64,000 nt of DNA from Eutrophocola sp964601805 (lineage in GTDB: Bacteria; Pseudomonadota; Gammaproteobacteria; Pseudomonadales; Pseudohongiellaceae): positions 1 through 64,000 of the forward strand of contig CAZROW010000002.1 in the NCBI GenBank assembly GCA_964601805.1, written 5' to 3'. Shown piece after piece: positions 25,577 to 34,203 of the stretch (positions within the stretch are counted from its first letter, which is position 1; the number at the start of each line of letters is the position of its first letter). Both the position numbers and the translations under genes were made by a program. The notes below the pieces were generated by a model, which saw nothing but the letters and a program-made list of their open reading frames with translations, searched no databases and was not told the DNA's origin.

Positions 25577-26305
25577 CTATTTGACCGCGCTTTGCAGAAC
25601 CCGGCGAATGTCATTGATACCAGTGTCCAGGATAGCGGATATCTGGGCAAAGGAAATCGCATCACTGTCCAGCCCGGCAGCCCAGTTCACCACCAGGCAA
25701 ATGCTGGCATAGGGTATCTGTAATTCCCGCGCCAGTGACGCTTCAGGCATGCCGGTCATGCCCACGATATCGCAGCCATCGCGTTTGAGCCTTTGAATTT
25801 CGGCTGCCGTTTCCAGACGTGGTCCCTGGGTACAGCCGTAAACACCCTTGTCGATACAAGCGAGCTCTGAGGCTGCCACACTGGCAACCAGGGTTTCACG
25901 CAGGGTGGCATCATAGGGCCAGGTGAAATCAATATGGTTTTCCACGGCATCCAGGGCATCAAAGAAGGTGTGGGCACGGCCCCAGGTGTAATCAATGACC
26001 TGGTCAGGAATCACCAGGGTACCCGGTGCCATCAGGTCCGTGATACCACCGACCACATTAACCGCAATAATGTGAGTGGCGCCGCTTTCCTTGAGGGCAT
26101 AAAGATTGGCACGGTAATTGACCTTGTGGGGAGGAATGCCGTGCTCTGTTCCATGTCGTGGGAGAAACAAGACCTCGTTGTCACCCAGGGATTCCCTGTG
26201 GACAGTTACCGGGGGCTCGGCAAACGGGGTCTGGATATCAACAGACTGGGTCGGTGTTTCCCCCGACAGGCTGTAGAAACCACTTCCCCCGATAATGCCA
26301 ATCAC
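25577..26305 (-). CDS. S-methyl-5'-thioinosine phosphorylase (MTAP/PNP family)
   Basis: 242 aa purine-nucleoside phosphorylase of the MTAP type. Motifs: GGSGFY (phosphate), RHGTEHGIPPHKVNYRAN, GPRLETAAEI, GMTGMPEASLA. At the base-recognition site the sequence is VVNWAAGLDSD; Asn in place of the MTAP Asp points to 6-oxopurine substrates, as in P. aeruginosa PA3004, which acts on methylthioinosine. Role: salvage of methylthioadenosine after deamination. The start is GTG (26303-26305), 12 nt after the nfuA stop, probably one transcript with nfuA. MTAP remains a possible alternative. Confidence 0.85.
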   Translation of the reverse strand: MIGIIGGSGFYSLSGETPTQSVDIQTPFAEPPVTVHRESLGDNEVLFLPRHGTEHGIPPHKVNYRANLYALKESGATHIIAVNVVGGITDLMAPGTLVIPDQVIDYTWGRAHTFFDALDAVENHIDFTWPYDATLRETLVASVAASELACIDKGVYGCTQGPRLETAAEIQRLKRDGCDIVGMTGMPEASLARELQIPYASICLVVNWAAGLDSDAISFAQISAILDTGINDIRRVLQSAVK

Positions 26306-26317
26306 TCGAGTGCAGGC

Positions 26318-26899
26318 CTACTTGTAGTAAGCGTTTTCGTCGAAGGAATGATCCGTTACGTCACGGATTTCCTTGATCTGCGGTAACTGGGATTTCAGGG
26401 AGGCTTCCACGCCTTCCTTCAGGGTGACATCCACCATGCCGCAGCCCTGGCAACCGCCACCAAAGCGCAGGATCACTACACAGTCTTCCGTGACTTCTTC
26501 CAGGCTGATAAAACCGCCGTGGGCGGCAAGGCCGGGATTGATCTCGTTGTAGAGAATGTAATTGATGCGATCTTCCAGGGGACTGTCATCGGTGATTTTC
26601 GGCATCCGCGAGTTGGGCGCGCGAATGGTGAGCTGCCCGCCCATGCTGTCCTTGGCAAAATCAACCACGGCCTCTTCCAGGTACTGCTTGCTCTTCTTTT
26701 CCACGTAGGCGTTAAAACCGGTGTACTCGAAAAGTTCATCGTCTTCCTTTTCCTCGCCAGGGCGGCAAAAGGCGATACAGGTTTCTGCCTTGGGCGTGCC
26801 ACCATCAAGAACAAACACGCGAATGGCAATGCCTTCGCAGTCCTGTTTATCCAGTAATTGCTTGAGGTAGGTTTGTCCTGATTCTGTAATCTCTATCAT
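26318..26899 (-). CDS. nfuA: Fe-S biogenesis protein NfuA
   Basis: 193 aa (E. coli 191). The N-terminal half is a degenerate A-type carrier domain that targets client proteins; the C-terminal Nfu domain carries the cluster ligands Cys150 and Cys153 in GGGCQGCGM. It delivers 4Fe-4S clusters under oxidative or iron stress, with likely clients including the many Fe-S subunits of complex I encoded here. ATG at 26899. It diverges from the sulfite reductase gene. Confidence 0.95.
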   Translation of the reverse strand: MIEITESGQTYLKQLLDKQDCEGIAIRVFVLDGGTPKAETCIAFCRPGEEKEDDELFEYTGFNAYVEKKSKQYLEEAVVDFAKDSMGGQLTIRAPNSRMPKITDDSPLEDRINYILYNEINPGLAAHGGFISLEEVTEDCVVILRFGGGCQGCGMVDVTLKEGVEASLKSQLPQIKEIRDVTDHSFDENAYYK

Positions 26900-27227
26900 G
26901 AAGAAGCGTTATCCTGATCAGGCCTTCAGCAGACCTGAATCGTAATCGTGTGTTGTAGTCGTGTGTTAAGGGGCGTTCCGGATCTGGTCAGAGCTTCCTT
27001 CCAATATGGAGGCTGCCAGCCGTGAATCAAGGCTGGTGGCGAATTGTCGGTCATGTGACCCAGGAAATCAAAGCAAGCCCCTACAAAGTGTGAGTTTATT
27101 CAGGGCATTCAAAGGTTTACCCATGGCACTCATTCCGGTGTCGTAGTATCATCGCGGGCCTTTAAACAGGCACCGTTACAGAATTCAAGACGCTGCCGCC
27201 AGTACCCAATATATCCGGATTTATTGC
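26900..27227. other. nfuA / sulfite reductase divergent promoter region
   Basis: 328 bp with no gene. TCGTGTGTT occurs twice in direct orientation 13 bp apart (26946-26954 and 26959-26967), close to the nfuA start. A stem CCAGCC-9 nt-GGCTGG lies at 27016-27036. No convincing sigma-70 pair was found for either gene. Confidence 0.5.
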
Positions 27228-28886
27228 ATGTACATCTACGACCAGTATGACCACCAGATGCTGCAGGATCGCATCGCCCAGTTCCGTGACCAGACCAGGC
27301 GTTACCTGGACGGCAAGCTCACCGAAGAGCAGTTCTTGCCGCTGCGTCTGCAAAATGGCCTGTATATCCAGCGCCTGGCCCCGATGCTGCGCGTGGCCAT
27401 TCCCTATGGCTGCCTGTCATCCAGGCAACTGCGCAAACTGGCCTCCATTGCCAGGGACTATGACAAGGGTTACGCCCATTTCTCCACCCGCCAGAACATC
27501 CAGTACAACTGGCCACAACTGGAGCAGGTTCCCGACCTGCTTGCCGAGTTGGCGGAAGTGGAAATGCATGCCATCCAGACCAGTGGTAACTGTATTCGCA
27601 ATACCACGACGGACCAGTTTGCCGGCGTCTCAGCCGATGAAATTGAAGACTCCCGCCCCTGGTGTGAAATCATTCGCCAGTGGTCCACCTTCCACCCGGA
27701 ATTTGCCTACCTGCCGCGTAAATTCAAGATTGCCGTGTGCGGAACCGGTCATGACCAGGCAGCCACCCAGGTGCACGATATTGGCCTGTACATCAAGAAG
27801 AACGACAAGGGTGAAGTCGGTTTCCAGGTTCTGGTTGGCGGCGGCCTGGGACGTACACCGGTTATTGGTGCCGAAATTTGCGACTTCCTGCCCTGGCAAC
27901 ACCTGCTGACCTACCTGGATGCCATCATGCGGGTCTATAACCGCTATGGCCGTCGCGACAACAAGTACAAGGCCCGTATCAAGATCCTGATGAAGGAAAT
28001 CGGTCCCGAAGAATACCGCAAACGTGTCGAGGAAGAATGGCAGCATGACAAGGATGGCCCCGGCACCCTCACGCAGGAAGAGGTCGATCGCTGCAAGGGC
28101 TTTTTCACTGACCCGGATTACGAGCAGCTTGAAGACAGCAATCCTGTCATTGAGGAAGCCGCGGCAAGCGACCTGCTGTTCAATCACTGGCTGGAACGTA
28201 ACGTAGCCCCGCATAAAATGTCCGGCTATCGCATCGTGACACTCTGCCTGAAGGAAACAGGTGTCGCTCCTGGTGATGTCACAGACCAGCAGATGGAATT
28301 TATTGCCGACTTGGCAGACAAGTACAGCTTTGGTGAAATCCGCGTCACGCATGAACAGAACCTGGTCCTGACAGATGTTCGCTACAGCGACCTGTATGAG
28401 CTCTACCGGGCATTGAAGACAGAGACATTGGCTACGCCCTACCTTGGCCTGATCAATGACATCGTCTGCTGTCCCGGTGGTGATTTCTGTTCACTGGCCA
28501 ATGCCAAGTCGATTCCCATCGCCGAGGCTATCCAGCGCCGTTTTGAAGACTTTGATCTCCAGAAGAATATCGGTGATATCACCCTGAATATTTCCGGCTG
28601 CATGAATGCCTGCGGACATCACCATGTGGGCAATATCGGCATCCTGGGTGTCGACAAGAAAGGCGCCGAGTTCTACCAGGTCACCCTGGGTGGTTCGGCT
28701 GACCGGGACACAGCCCTGGGCAAGGTGCTCGGCCCTTCCTTTGCCCAGGAAGACATGCCGGATGTCATTGAAAAAATCGTCAACGTGTATCTGGATAACC
28801 GCAATGAAGGTGAGAGTTTCCTGTCCACCTATAACCGAATCGGTATCGAGAGTTTCAAGGAGCGTGTCTATGCCAACGCTGATTAA
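27228..28886 (+). CDS. siroheme nitrite/sulfite reductase, hemoprotein subunit
   Basis: 552 aa. Two ferredoxin-like half domains alternate with catalytic NIR_SIR domains. The first repeat has FSTRQNIQYNW and the Arg-rich siroheme contacts. The coupled 4Fe-4S/siroheme ligands are in CCPGGDFC and SGCMNACG (Cys-x3-Cys). It performs six-electron reduction of sulfite to sulfide in assimilation; the family also includes nitrite reductases. The following DUF934 gene is the usual partner of the Pseudomonas CysI-type enzyme, which favours sulfite. ATG at 27228, overlapping the DUF934 start by 17 nt. Confidence 0.92.
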   Translation: MYIYDQYDHQMLQDRIAQFRDQTRRYLDGKLTEEQFLPLRLQNGLYIQRLAPMLRVAIPYGCLSSRQLRKLASIARDYDKGYAHFSTRQNIQYNWPQLEQVPDLLAELAEVEMHAIQTSGNCIRNTTTDQFAGVSADEIEDSRPWCEIIRQWSTFHPEFAYLPRKFKIAVCGTGHDQAATQVHDIGLYIKKNDKGEVGFQVLVGGGLGRTPVIGAEICDFLPWQHLLTYLDAIMRVYNRYGRRDNKYKARIKILMKEIGPEEYRKRVEEEWQHDKDGPGTLTQEEVDRCKGFFTDPDYEQLEDSNPVIEEAAASDLLFNHWLERNVAPHKMSGYRIVTLCLKETGVAPGDVTDQQMEFIADLADKYSFGEIRVTHEQNLVLTDVRYSDLYELYRALKTETLATPYLGLINDIVCCPGGDFCSLANAKSIPIAEAIQRRFEDFDLQKNIGDITLNISGCMNACGHHHVGNIGILGVDKKGAEFYQVTLGGSADRDTALGKVLGPSFAQEDMPDVIEKIVNVYLDNRNEGESFLSTYNRIGIESFKERVYANAD

Positions 28887-29373
28887 TCAGGGCCAGGTAG
28901 TGGAAAACAGCTGGCAAAAAGTGGAAATGGATGCCGGACTGGATAGTGTTGAGGGATCCGAAACCGGCGAGAAGATCATCGTGCCGCTGGCCATGTGGCT
29001 CGCGGAAAAGGATGCCCTGGCCGGTATTGGCAAGACGATTGGTGTATGGCTGGACAGCGAGGATGATCCCTACCGCCTGTCAGACGACATACAGTCCCTG
29101 CCGCTGATTGCCCTGAACTTTCCCAGCTTCAGGGATGGCCGCGCCTTTTCCTCGGCTGCAATACTGCGCGAGCGCCTGGGCTATACCGGTGAACTGCGTG
29201 CCATAGGCGAGGTTCTTCGGGACCAGCTTTTCTACATGCAAAAGTGCGGCTTTGACAGTTATGAACTGGCTGAAGGTGTCGCCGTGGAAGATGCCCTGGC
29301 GGCCTTCAATGACTTTCATACCAGTTACGCCAGTACGGTGACCGAGACAACGCCCCTGTTCAGACGCCGCTAA
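28870..29373 (+). CDS. DUF934 protein, partner of sulfite reductase
   Basis: 167 aa from the ATG at 28870, which lies inside the last codons of the reductase gene in another frame (17-nt overlap), so translation is probably coupled. The core LPLIALNFPSFRDGRAFSSA and YTGELRAIGEVLRDQLFYMQKCGFDSYEL is the DUF934 signature (oxidoreductase-associated). The gene almost always follows cysI in proteobacteria lacking cysJ; its biochemical role is not settled. The upstream part of the frame before 28870 is out-of-frame reductase sequence and not coding. The stop codon sits in the loop of a hairpin. Confidence 0.88.
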   Translation: MPTLINQGQVVENSWQKVEMDAGLDSVEGSETGEKIIVPLAMWLAEKDALAGIGKTIGVWLDSEDDPYRLSDDIQSLPLIALNFPSFRDGRAFSSAAILRERLGYTGELRAIGEVLRDQLFYMQKCGFDSYELAEGVAVEDALAAFNDFHTSYASTVTETTPLFRRR

Positions 29374-29381
29374 CGGCGTCT
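29362..29381 (+). terminator. hairpin enclosing the DUF934 stop codon
   Basis: AGACGCCG and CGGCGTCT pair perfectly around the loop CTAA, whose TAA is the stop codon. No T tract follows, so it may act as a weak bidirectional terminator against convergent sohB transcription. Confidence 0.45.
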
Positions 29382-29394
29382 TGCACCAGGCTGA

Positions 29395-30447
29395 TCAGGA
29401 CATCATCTCGTTGTTGTTTTTGGAGCGCTGCAGCCAGCGCAAAAGCGTGCTGTCCAGCGCCGACTCCATAATGCTGCCCAACTTGTCGGCAATTTTCTTT
29501 TTCTTCTCATAGGCCACGTGATACACATCACTGGCCTCACAGGCCGCAACAATCAGCTCGTCGCTGGTGTTGATCTCATCGACCAGGCCAAGCTCCATGG
29601 CCTTGATGCCCTGCCAGGTCTCGCCGGTAGCCAGCTTGTCGATATCCATGGCAGGCCGGGATTCATGGATGAAGTCCTTGAACAACTGGTGTACTTCCTG
29701 CACATCCTCCGCCATTTTCTGGCGTCCCTTTTCCGTATTTTCACCAAAGATCGTCAATGTGCGCTTGTACTCGCCCGCTGTCACCATCTCGTAATCGACA
29801 TGCTTGTCCCTGAGCAAACGGTTGAAATTGGGTAATTGCACCAGGACACCGATTGAGCCGATGTAGGCAAAAGGTGCTGCCACCAGTTTCGTGGCGATAC
29901 AGGCCATCATGTAACCACCGCTGGCGGCCACCTTGTCGACACAGATGGTCAGAGGAACACCCCGGCTGCGTATACGCTGTAGCTGGGAGGCGGCCAGACC
30001 ATAGGCATGGACCATGCCGCCAGGGCTTTCCAGGCGCAGCAGTACTTCATCGGTGTCCTCACGAATGGAGGTCAACACGGCTGTAATGGCATGGCGCAAT
30101 TCATCAACCTGGCTGGCCTTGGGATCACCTTCAAAATCTATAACATACAGACGCTTGCGCTCTGCCTGTGAATCTCCGGCTTTCTTGCGAGCTTTTTTCT
30201 CCTGTTTGGATTTCTTTTTCTCTTCCTTGGCTGCCAGTTTCAGGCTGTGCTCATCTTCGACTGCATTGCGGATTTCATCCCGGTAGTGATCAATTTCCTT
30301 GTTCAGGTGAGTCACCACGATACTGCCCTTGGCTTCTTTCTTTTGCTTCATGGCATTGGCCACGGCAGCCGCCATGACAATCAGGATAGCCACCACGATG
30401 GTGGCAGTTTTGAACAGGAACAGGCCGTATTCAGAAAGGAATTCCAA
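29395..30447 (-). CDS. sohB: S49-family inner-membrane peptidase SohB
   Basis: 350 aa. MEFLSEYGLFLFK matches E. coli SohB from its first residue, which fixes the start at TTG 30445-30447; GGAG lies 8 nt upstream. It has an N-terminal membrane anchor (about residues 9-30) and a highly charged linker (residues 70-95, Lys/Glu-rich). In the S49 domain the nucleophile Ser177 is in DKVAASGGYM, with the general-base Lys near 228 in EYKRTLT. It is an ATP-independent periplasm-facing protease related to SppA. Converges with DUF934. Confidence 0.95.
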   Translation of the reverse strand: MEFLSEYGLFLFKTATIVVAILIVMAAAVANAMKQKKEAKGSIVVTHLNKEIDHYRDEIRNAVEDEHSLKLAAKEEKKKSKQEKKARKKAGDSQAERKRLYVIDFEGDPKASQVDELRHAITAVLTSIREDTDEVLLRLESPGGMVHAYGLAASQLQRIRSRGVPLTICVDKVAASGGYMMACIATKLVAAPFAYIGSIGVLVQLPNFNRLLRDKHVDYEMVTAGEYKRTLTIFGENTEKGRQKMAEDVQEVHQLFKDFIHESRPAMDIDKLATGETWQGIKAMELGLVDEINTSDELIVAACEASDVYHVAYEKKKKIADKLGSIMESALDSTLLRWLQRSKNNNEMMS

Positions 30448-30514
30448 GGTTTACACTCCAGCGGGAAAAGTCAGGTATTTCAACCTGGACAGGATTCTGG
30501 TGAACAGTAGGAAA

Positions 30515-30545
30515 CAGGGAGCCAGTCAAGCTGACGGGCTCCCTG
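30515..30545 (-). terminator. hairpin between nhaD and sohB
   Basis: CAGGGAGCC (30515-30523) pairs with GGCTCCCTG (30537-30545), and the loop holds a further GTCA/TGAC stem. It starts 11 nt after the nhaD stop. The T tract is weak. Confidence 0.5.
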
Positions 30546-30555
30546 CTCCTGCGTT

Positions 30556-31944
30556 TTATTCTGCGATTTCAAGCGCAGCGATTTCGTCATCAATCGTGGC
30601 ACCAATCTCGATTTCGGGGTTGCTGTAGAAATCGAAGAAAACCGACATGATGATGGAACAGATAATCAGGGTCAGGATCATCACCGGCGAGCCTTTTCTG
30701 ATCCACAGGCCCGGGGTGATGGCCAATTCCGGCCTGCCCTCGTCTTTGGCCAGTTTCTCGGAAATGGTGACAATGAAGACATTGGCCGTCGAGCCCAGGT
30801 GAGAGCCGTTACCCCCCATACCGACACCGGCTGCCAGTGCCCACCACAGGGCATTGACGTTGATGCCCTGCTGCTCCAGCCCGATGATGATGGGAATCAT
30901 GGCCGCAGTGAACGGGATGTTGTCGATAAAGGCGGACAGGAAGGCGGCTACCCACATCAGGATGATACAGGCAGTCAAAAGATCCTCCTGGACAAAGGGC
31001 AGGATGAACTGGCCGATATATTCCAGGAAACGGCTGTGTTCCACGCCGCCGACGATGATGAACAGCGCCATGAAAAACATCAGCAGGGTCAGTTCGATAT
31101 CGGCAAAGTGATCATCCATGTCCACATCCTTGCCGAAGAAAACCAGCAGGGTCAGGCCCATGCCGGCCACGAACCAGGCTTCCCAATGCAGCGTCCGGTG
31201 CATGATGAAGCCCACAACCATGATGGCCAGGACAATCAGCGCGACTTTCCAGGTGTAGGGATCCTTCAGTTCTTCCTGCTGGCTGAAATCCTTGATCTCG
31301 GGGACTTGTGCCAGCTCTTTCTTGAAAATGACCTTCAGGAAGAACAGTGTCGCCAGCCAGGCAACGAAAACAATGCCGCCCATGTGGTAGAAGAAGGTGT
31401 TGAAATCGATATTGGCGGCGGAGCCGATCATCAGGTTGGGCGGGTCACCGACCAGAGTGGCGACACCACCGGTGTCTGACAGCAGTGCCGCTGCAAGCAG
31501 GTAGGGAATCGGGCTGACATTCATGGAGCGCGCAATCAGGATGATCAAGGGCCCGAAAATAACTACCGTGGTCACGTTATCCAGCAGCAGAGACAAGACG
31601 GTCACCAGGGTACCCATCATGGCCATGAGCAGGAACAGGCGTCCCTTGCTGAGGTCGGCAATCTTGTAAGCCAGCATCTGGAAGCCGCCGGTGGGTATCA
31701 TGATGGCCACCACGGTCATCATGGCACCAAGCAGGAATATCACGTTCCAGTCGATCGACTCGATGGCGAGTTCGGGGCTGTAAAATCCAAAGTACTGACC
31801 TGCCAGGACCATGGCACCAGCACCACCTAAAGCGAATTTGGCACGGTGAAAACCATGCACCCCCTCTGTAAAAATACCAATAAAGGTTATGACCAGAATA
31901 ATCCCGGACACCATCATGGGGGTATCCATTGTCAGCACTTCCAT
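30556..31944 (-). CDS. nhaD: NhaD-type Na+/H+ antiporter (ArsB/NhaD ion-transporter superfamily)
   Basis: 462 aa polytopic inner-membrane protein with about 11-13 hydrophobic segments. SDTGGVATLVGDPPNLMIGSAA is the superfamily signature (read here as SDTGGVATLVGDPP and NLMIGSAA), repeated in inverted form near the C-terminus as MGGNGSHLGSTANVF. NhaD exchanges Na+ or Li+ for H+, giving salt and pH tolerance in marine and halophilic gammaproteobacteria. A dicarboxylate or arsenite transporter of the same superfamily is less likely from the match as a whole. ATG 31944 with AAGGA upstream. Confidence 0.82.
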   Translation of the reverse strand: MEVLTMDTPMMVSGIILVITFIGIFTEGVHGFHRAKFALGGAGAMVLAGQYFGFYSPELAIESIDWNVIFLLGAMMTVVAIMIPTGGFQMLAYKIADLSKGRLFLLMAMMGTLVTVLSLLLDNVTTVVIFGPLIILIARSMNVSPIPYLLAAALLSDTGGVATLVGDPPNLMIGSAANIDFNTFFYHMGGIVFVAWLATLFFLKVIFKKELAQVPEIKDFSQQEELKDPYTWKVALIVLAIMVVGFIMHRTLHWEAWFVAGMGLTLLVFFGKDVDMDDHFADIELTLLMFFMALFIIVGGVEHSRFLEYIGQFILPFVQEDLLTACIILMWVAAFLSAFIDNIPFTAAMIPIIIGLEQQGINVNALWWALAAGVGMGGNGSHLGSTANVFIVTISEKLAKDEGRPELAITPGLWIRKGSPVMILTLIICSIIMSVFFDFYSNPEIEIGATIDDEIAALEIAE

Positions 31945-32049
31945 AGGGATTCCTTAGTTTTTTAACGTTTTGAATTTAAAGATATATTTAAAAAACAGCT
32001 GGATGATTATATGCACCGCATTACGGTACTTCAAGAAATTCGCCCGTGT

Positions 32050-32763
32050 TTACTGCGGGTTCTTGAGCCATAAGCAGCCGTTTTCCGCGGCTTTATCGAT
32101 CTCCTGGAGGCGGGCTTCATGGACTGCCAGTTCCTCGTCAGTGGCACGGATGATCTTCAGGGGTTTGCGGTCTGCTGACAATTTCCGGATGCCGGTTTCT
32201 TCCTGCTGGTTGCCTCCCTCCTCGTAACCCAGGGACAGGCTGGACTGGCCGCCGGTCATCATCAGGTAGACATCCGCCAGGATCTCCGCATCCAGCAAGG
32301 CGCCATGAAGCTCACGTTGCGTGTTGTCCACCATGTAGCGCTTGCACAGGGCATCCAGGTTGTTTTTCTGCCCGGGATGCTTCTTGCGGGCCATGACCAG
32401 TGAATCCAGCACCGAGCAGTAGTCCGCCATGGACTTGTAGTCCTGTTTCAAAGCCGCCAGTTCATGGTCCAGGAAGCCGATATCAAAGGGGGCATTGTGA
32501 ATAATGAGTTCCGCGCCCTCCACGAAGTCAATGAAACTGCGGGCGATGTCATTGAACAGGGGTTTGTCGGCCAGAAACTCGTTGGTGATGCCATGCACCT
32601 CCAGGGCCGCAGCCTCGACCTCACGCTGGGGATTGATGTAGACATGCAGGTGATTGCCGGTAAGACGGCGATTGACCATCTCGACACAGCCAATTTCGAT
32701 AATCTTGTGGCCCTGGGCCGGATCCAGCCCGGTGGTTTCCGTATCAAGAACGATCTGACGCAT
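32050..32763 (-). CDS. dnaQ: DNA polymerase III epsilon subunit (3'-5' proofreading exonuclease)
   Basis: 237 aa (E. coli 243). DEDDh exonuclease: ExoI VLDTETTGLD at the N-terminus, ExoII IHNAPFDIGFLDHEL, and ExoIII HGALLDAEILADVY with the catalytic His and Asp. The linker after MTGGQSSL and the C-terminal helix bind the alpha subunit. The gene lies 26 nt after rnhA in the same orientation; in E. coli dnaQ and rnhA are divergent neighbours. ATG 32763. Confidence 0.97.
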   Translation of the reverse strand: MRQIVLDTETTGLDPAQGHKIIEIGCVEMVNRRLTGNHLHVYINPQREVEAAALEVHGITNEFLADKPLFNDIARSFIDFVEGAELIIHNAPFDIGFLDHELAALKQDYKSMADYCSVLDSLVMARKKHPGQKNNLDALCKRYMVDNTQRELHGALLDAEILADVYLMMTGGQSSLSLGYEEGGNQQEETGIRKLSADRKPLKIIRATDEELAVHEARLQEIDKAAENGCLWLKNPQ

Positions 32764-32789
32764 AGTTGTCTCTCCTGCTCTACCTGCCG

Positions 32790-33227
32790 TTACAACTCAT
32801 CAATACCGCGGTTGGCCAACTGGTCCGCCAGTTCGTTTTCCGGGTGCCCACTGTGGCCCTTGACCCACTCCCACTGTATATCAAAGTTCTGTACCAGGGC
32901 ATCCAGTTGCTGCCACAGTTCCGCATTGACGACCGGTTTCTTGCTGGCCGTGCGCCAGCCTTTGCGTTTCCAGCCTTCGATCCACTCGGTCATGCCCTGC
33001 AAGACGTACTTGGAATCCGTGACAATCAATACAGGCCACTTGTTGCCTTTCAGGCATTCCAGGGCTTTGATGACAGCCGTGAGTTCCATGCGGTTGTTGG
33101 TGGTTTCCGCTTCCCCGCCATAGAGAGTCTTTTCCTTGTCACCGAAACGCAGCAATGCGCCCCAGCCACCGGGTCCCGGATTACCGCGACAAGCGCCGTC
33201 TGTATAGATTTCTACCTGCTCTGACAT
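32790..33227 (-). CDS. rnhA: ribonuclease HI
   Basis: 145 aa. It degrades RNA in RNA-DNA hybrids. Active-site residues are Asp10 (YTDGACRGNPG), Glu48 (NNRMELTA), Asp71 (VTDSKYV) and Asp135 (NELADQLA); the basic protrusion KRKGWRTASKKPV is present. I choose the ATG at 33227: a longer frame to 33323 would run into the methyltransferase gene and adds no conserved residues. It starts 10 nt after the methyltransferase stop. Confidence 0.97.
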   Translation of the reverse strand: MSEQVEIYTDGACRGNPGPGGWGALLRFGDKEKTLYGGEAETTNNRMELTAVIKALECLKGNKWPVLIVTDSKYVLQGMTEWIEGWKRKGWRTASKKPVVNAELWQQLDALVQNFDIQWEWVKGHSGHPENELADQLANRGIDEL

Positions 33228-33237
33228 ACTGCGGGGA

Positions 33238-34095
33238 TCACTTCTCTTCGTTACTGGCGGCCATGTCCCTGGATACTCGGCTGACGTTTTCGGCAATGGG
33301 CATGCCCACGTGGGCGCTGGCAAATTCCCGCCACGAGGTCTGGATCGGGGTCAGGGGCAGCACCTGCTTGCGCGCACAGATCATGTACACACCGCCGGTT
33401 GGCCAGTTCAGGCGCGAGGCCAGATTGTCCATGATGCCCGAGTAGCGAATCACACCGGGAGAGTTGATCGGCAGGCAATAGCCCCCGAAACGTACCTGCT
33501 CTACCTGGAAGTCGAGTAACTTGAGCCAGTCTGTCAGTCTCAGGGTGCTCAACAGCTTGCCCTGCCAGGGCGATTTCTTGCGACCGGGAAAACGGGTGCG
33601 GATGCCCCAGCTACTGATGGGATTGAAGCCGATGATGACAATGTGGCCACCGGCAATAAGGACGCGCGAGACTTCCCTGAGCAACTGGTGCTGGGCAGCG
33701 GTGTAATCCAGCGCATGGTGCAGCAGTACCAGGTCAACGGACTCACTGGACAGCGGAATGGCATCGCCCCTGGCGAGAATCTCGGGAGCCTGGTTGATCT
33801 CATCCTCTTCATAGTGAGCAGCCTGGGTGATGGCAAACTTGTGTCCGATGGGGCTGCTCTCGTACATCGGCAAATCCGCACAACCAATCTGCAGCAGGTG
33901 ATAACCAAAGCGCCTGGGAAGGGTTTTTTCCAGCAGTTGTTGTTCGCTTTGCAACAGACGCTCACCCAGGGGAGTGCGATACCAGTGATTCATGGACTGG
34001 TAGAAACCCGGTGTATCGAGGTTGTCCCTGTGTGTTTGTCGGAACATGGTTTGCCTGGAAAATCCCCTGGTGGCTGTTTCAGGATCAATGGTCAC
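33238..34095 (-). CDS. class I SAM-dependent methyltransferase (YafS-like)
   Basis: 285 aa from GTG 34095; an ATG at 34047 is an alternative giving 269 aa. Rossmann motif I is LLQIGCADLP; motif II/III appear around LARGDAIPLSSESVDLVLLHHALDY, and VLIAGGHIVIIGFNP is the typical methyltransferase-11 strand. The substrate is unknown. The gene set gloB / yafS / rnhA / dnaQ is conserved from E. coli to Pseudomonas, which supports identification as the YafS orthologue. It is divergent from gloB. Confidence 0.85.
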   Translation of the reverse strand: MTIDPETATRGFSRQTMFRQTHRDNLDTPGFYQSMNHWYRTPLGERLLQSEQQLLEKTLPRRFGYHLLQIGCADLPMYESSPIGHKFAITQAAHYEEDEINQAPEILARGDAIPLSSESVDLVLLHHALDYTAAQHQLLREVSRVLIAGGHIVIIGFNPISSWGIRTRFPGRKKSPWQGKLLSTLRLTDWLKLLDFQVEQVRFGGYCLPINSPGVIRYSGIMDNLASRLNWPTGGVYMICARKQVLPLTPIQTSWREFASAHVGMPIAENVSRVSRDMAASNEEK

Positions 34096-34203
34096 GGCAT
34101 GATGCCTGAGATTTCGGTATCATACCGGAGACACAGGGTTCTTGCGACAAGGACCCGATTTTTAAGACAGTTTCAAGACCGCAAAGCCCGGCAGGAGAAA
34201 ACC

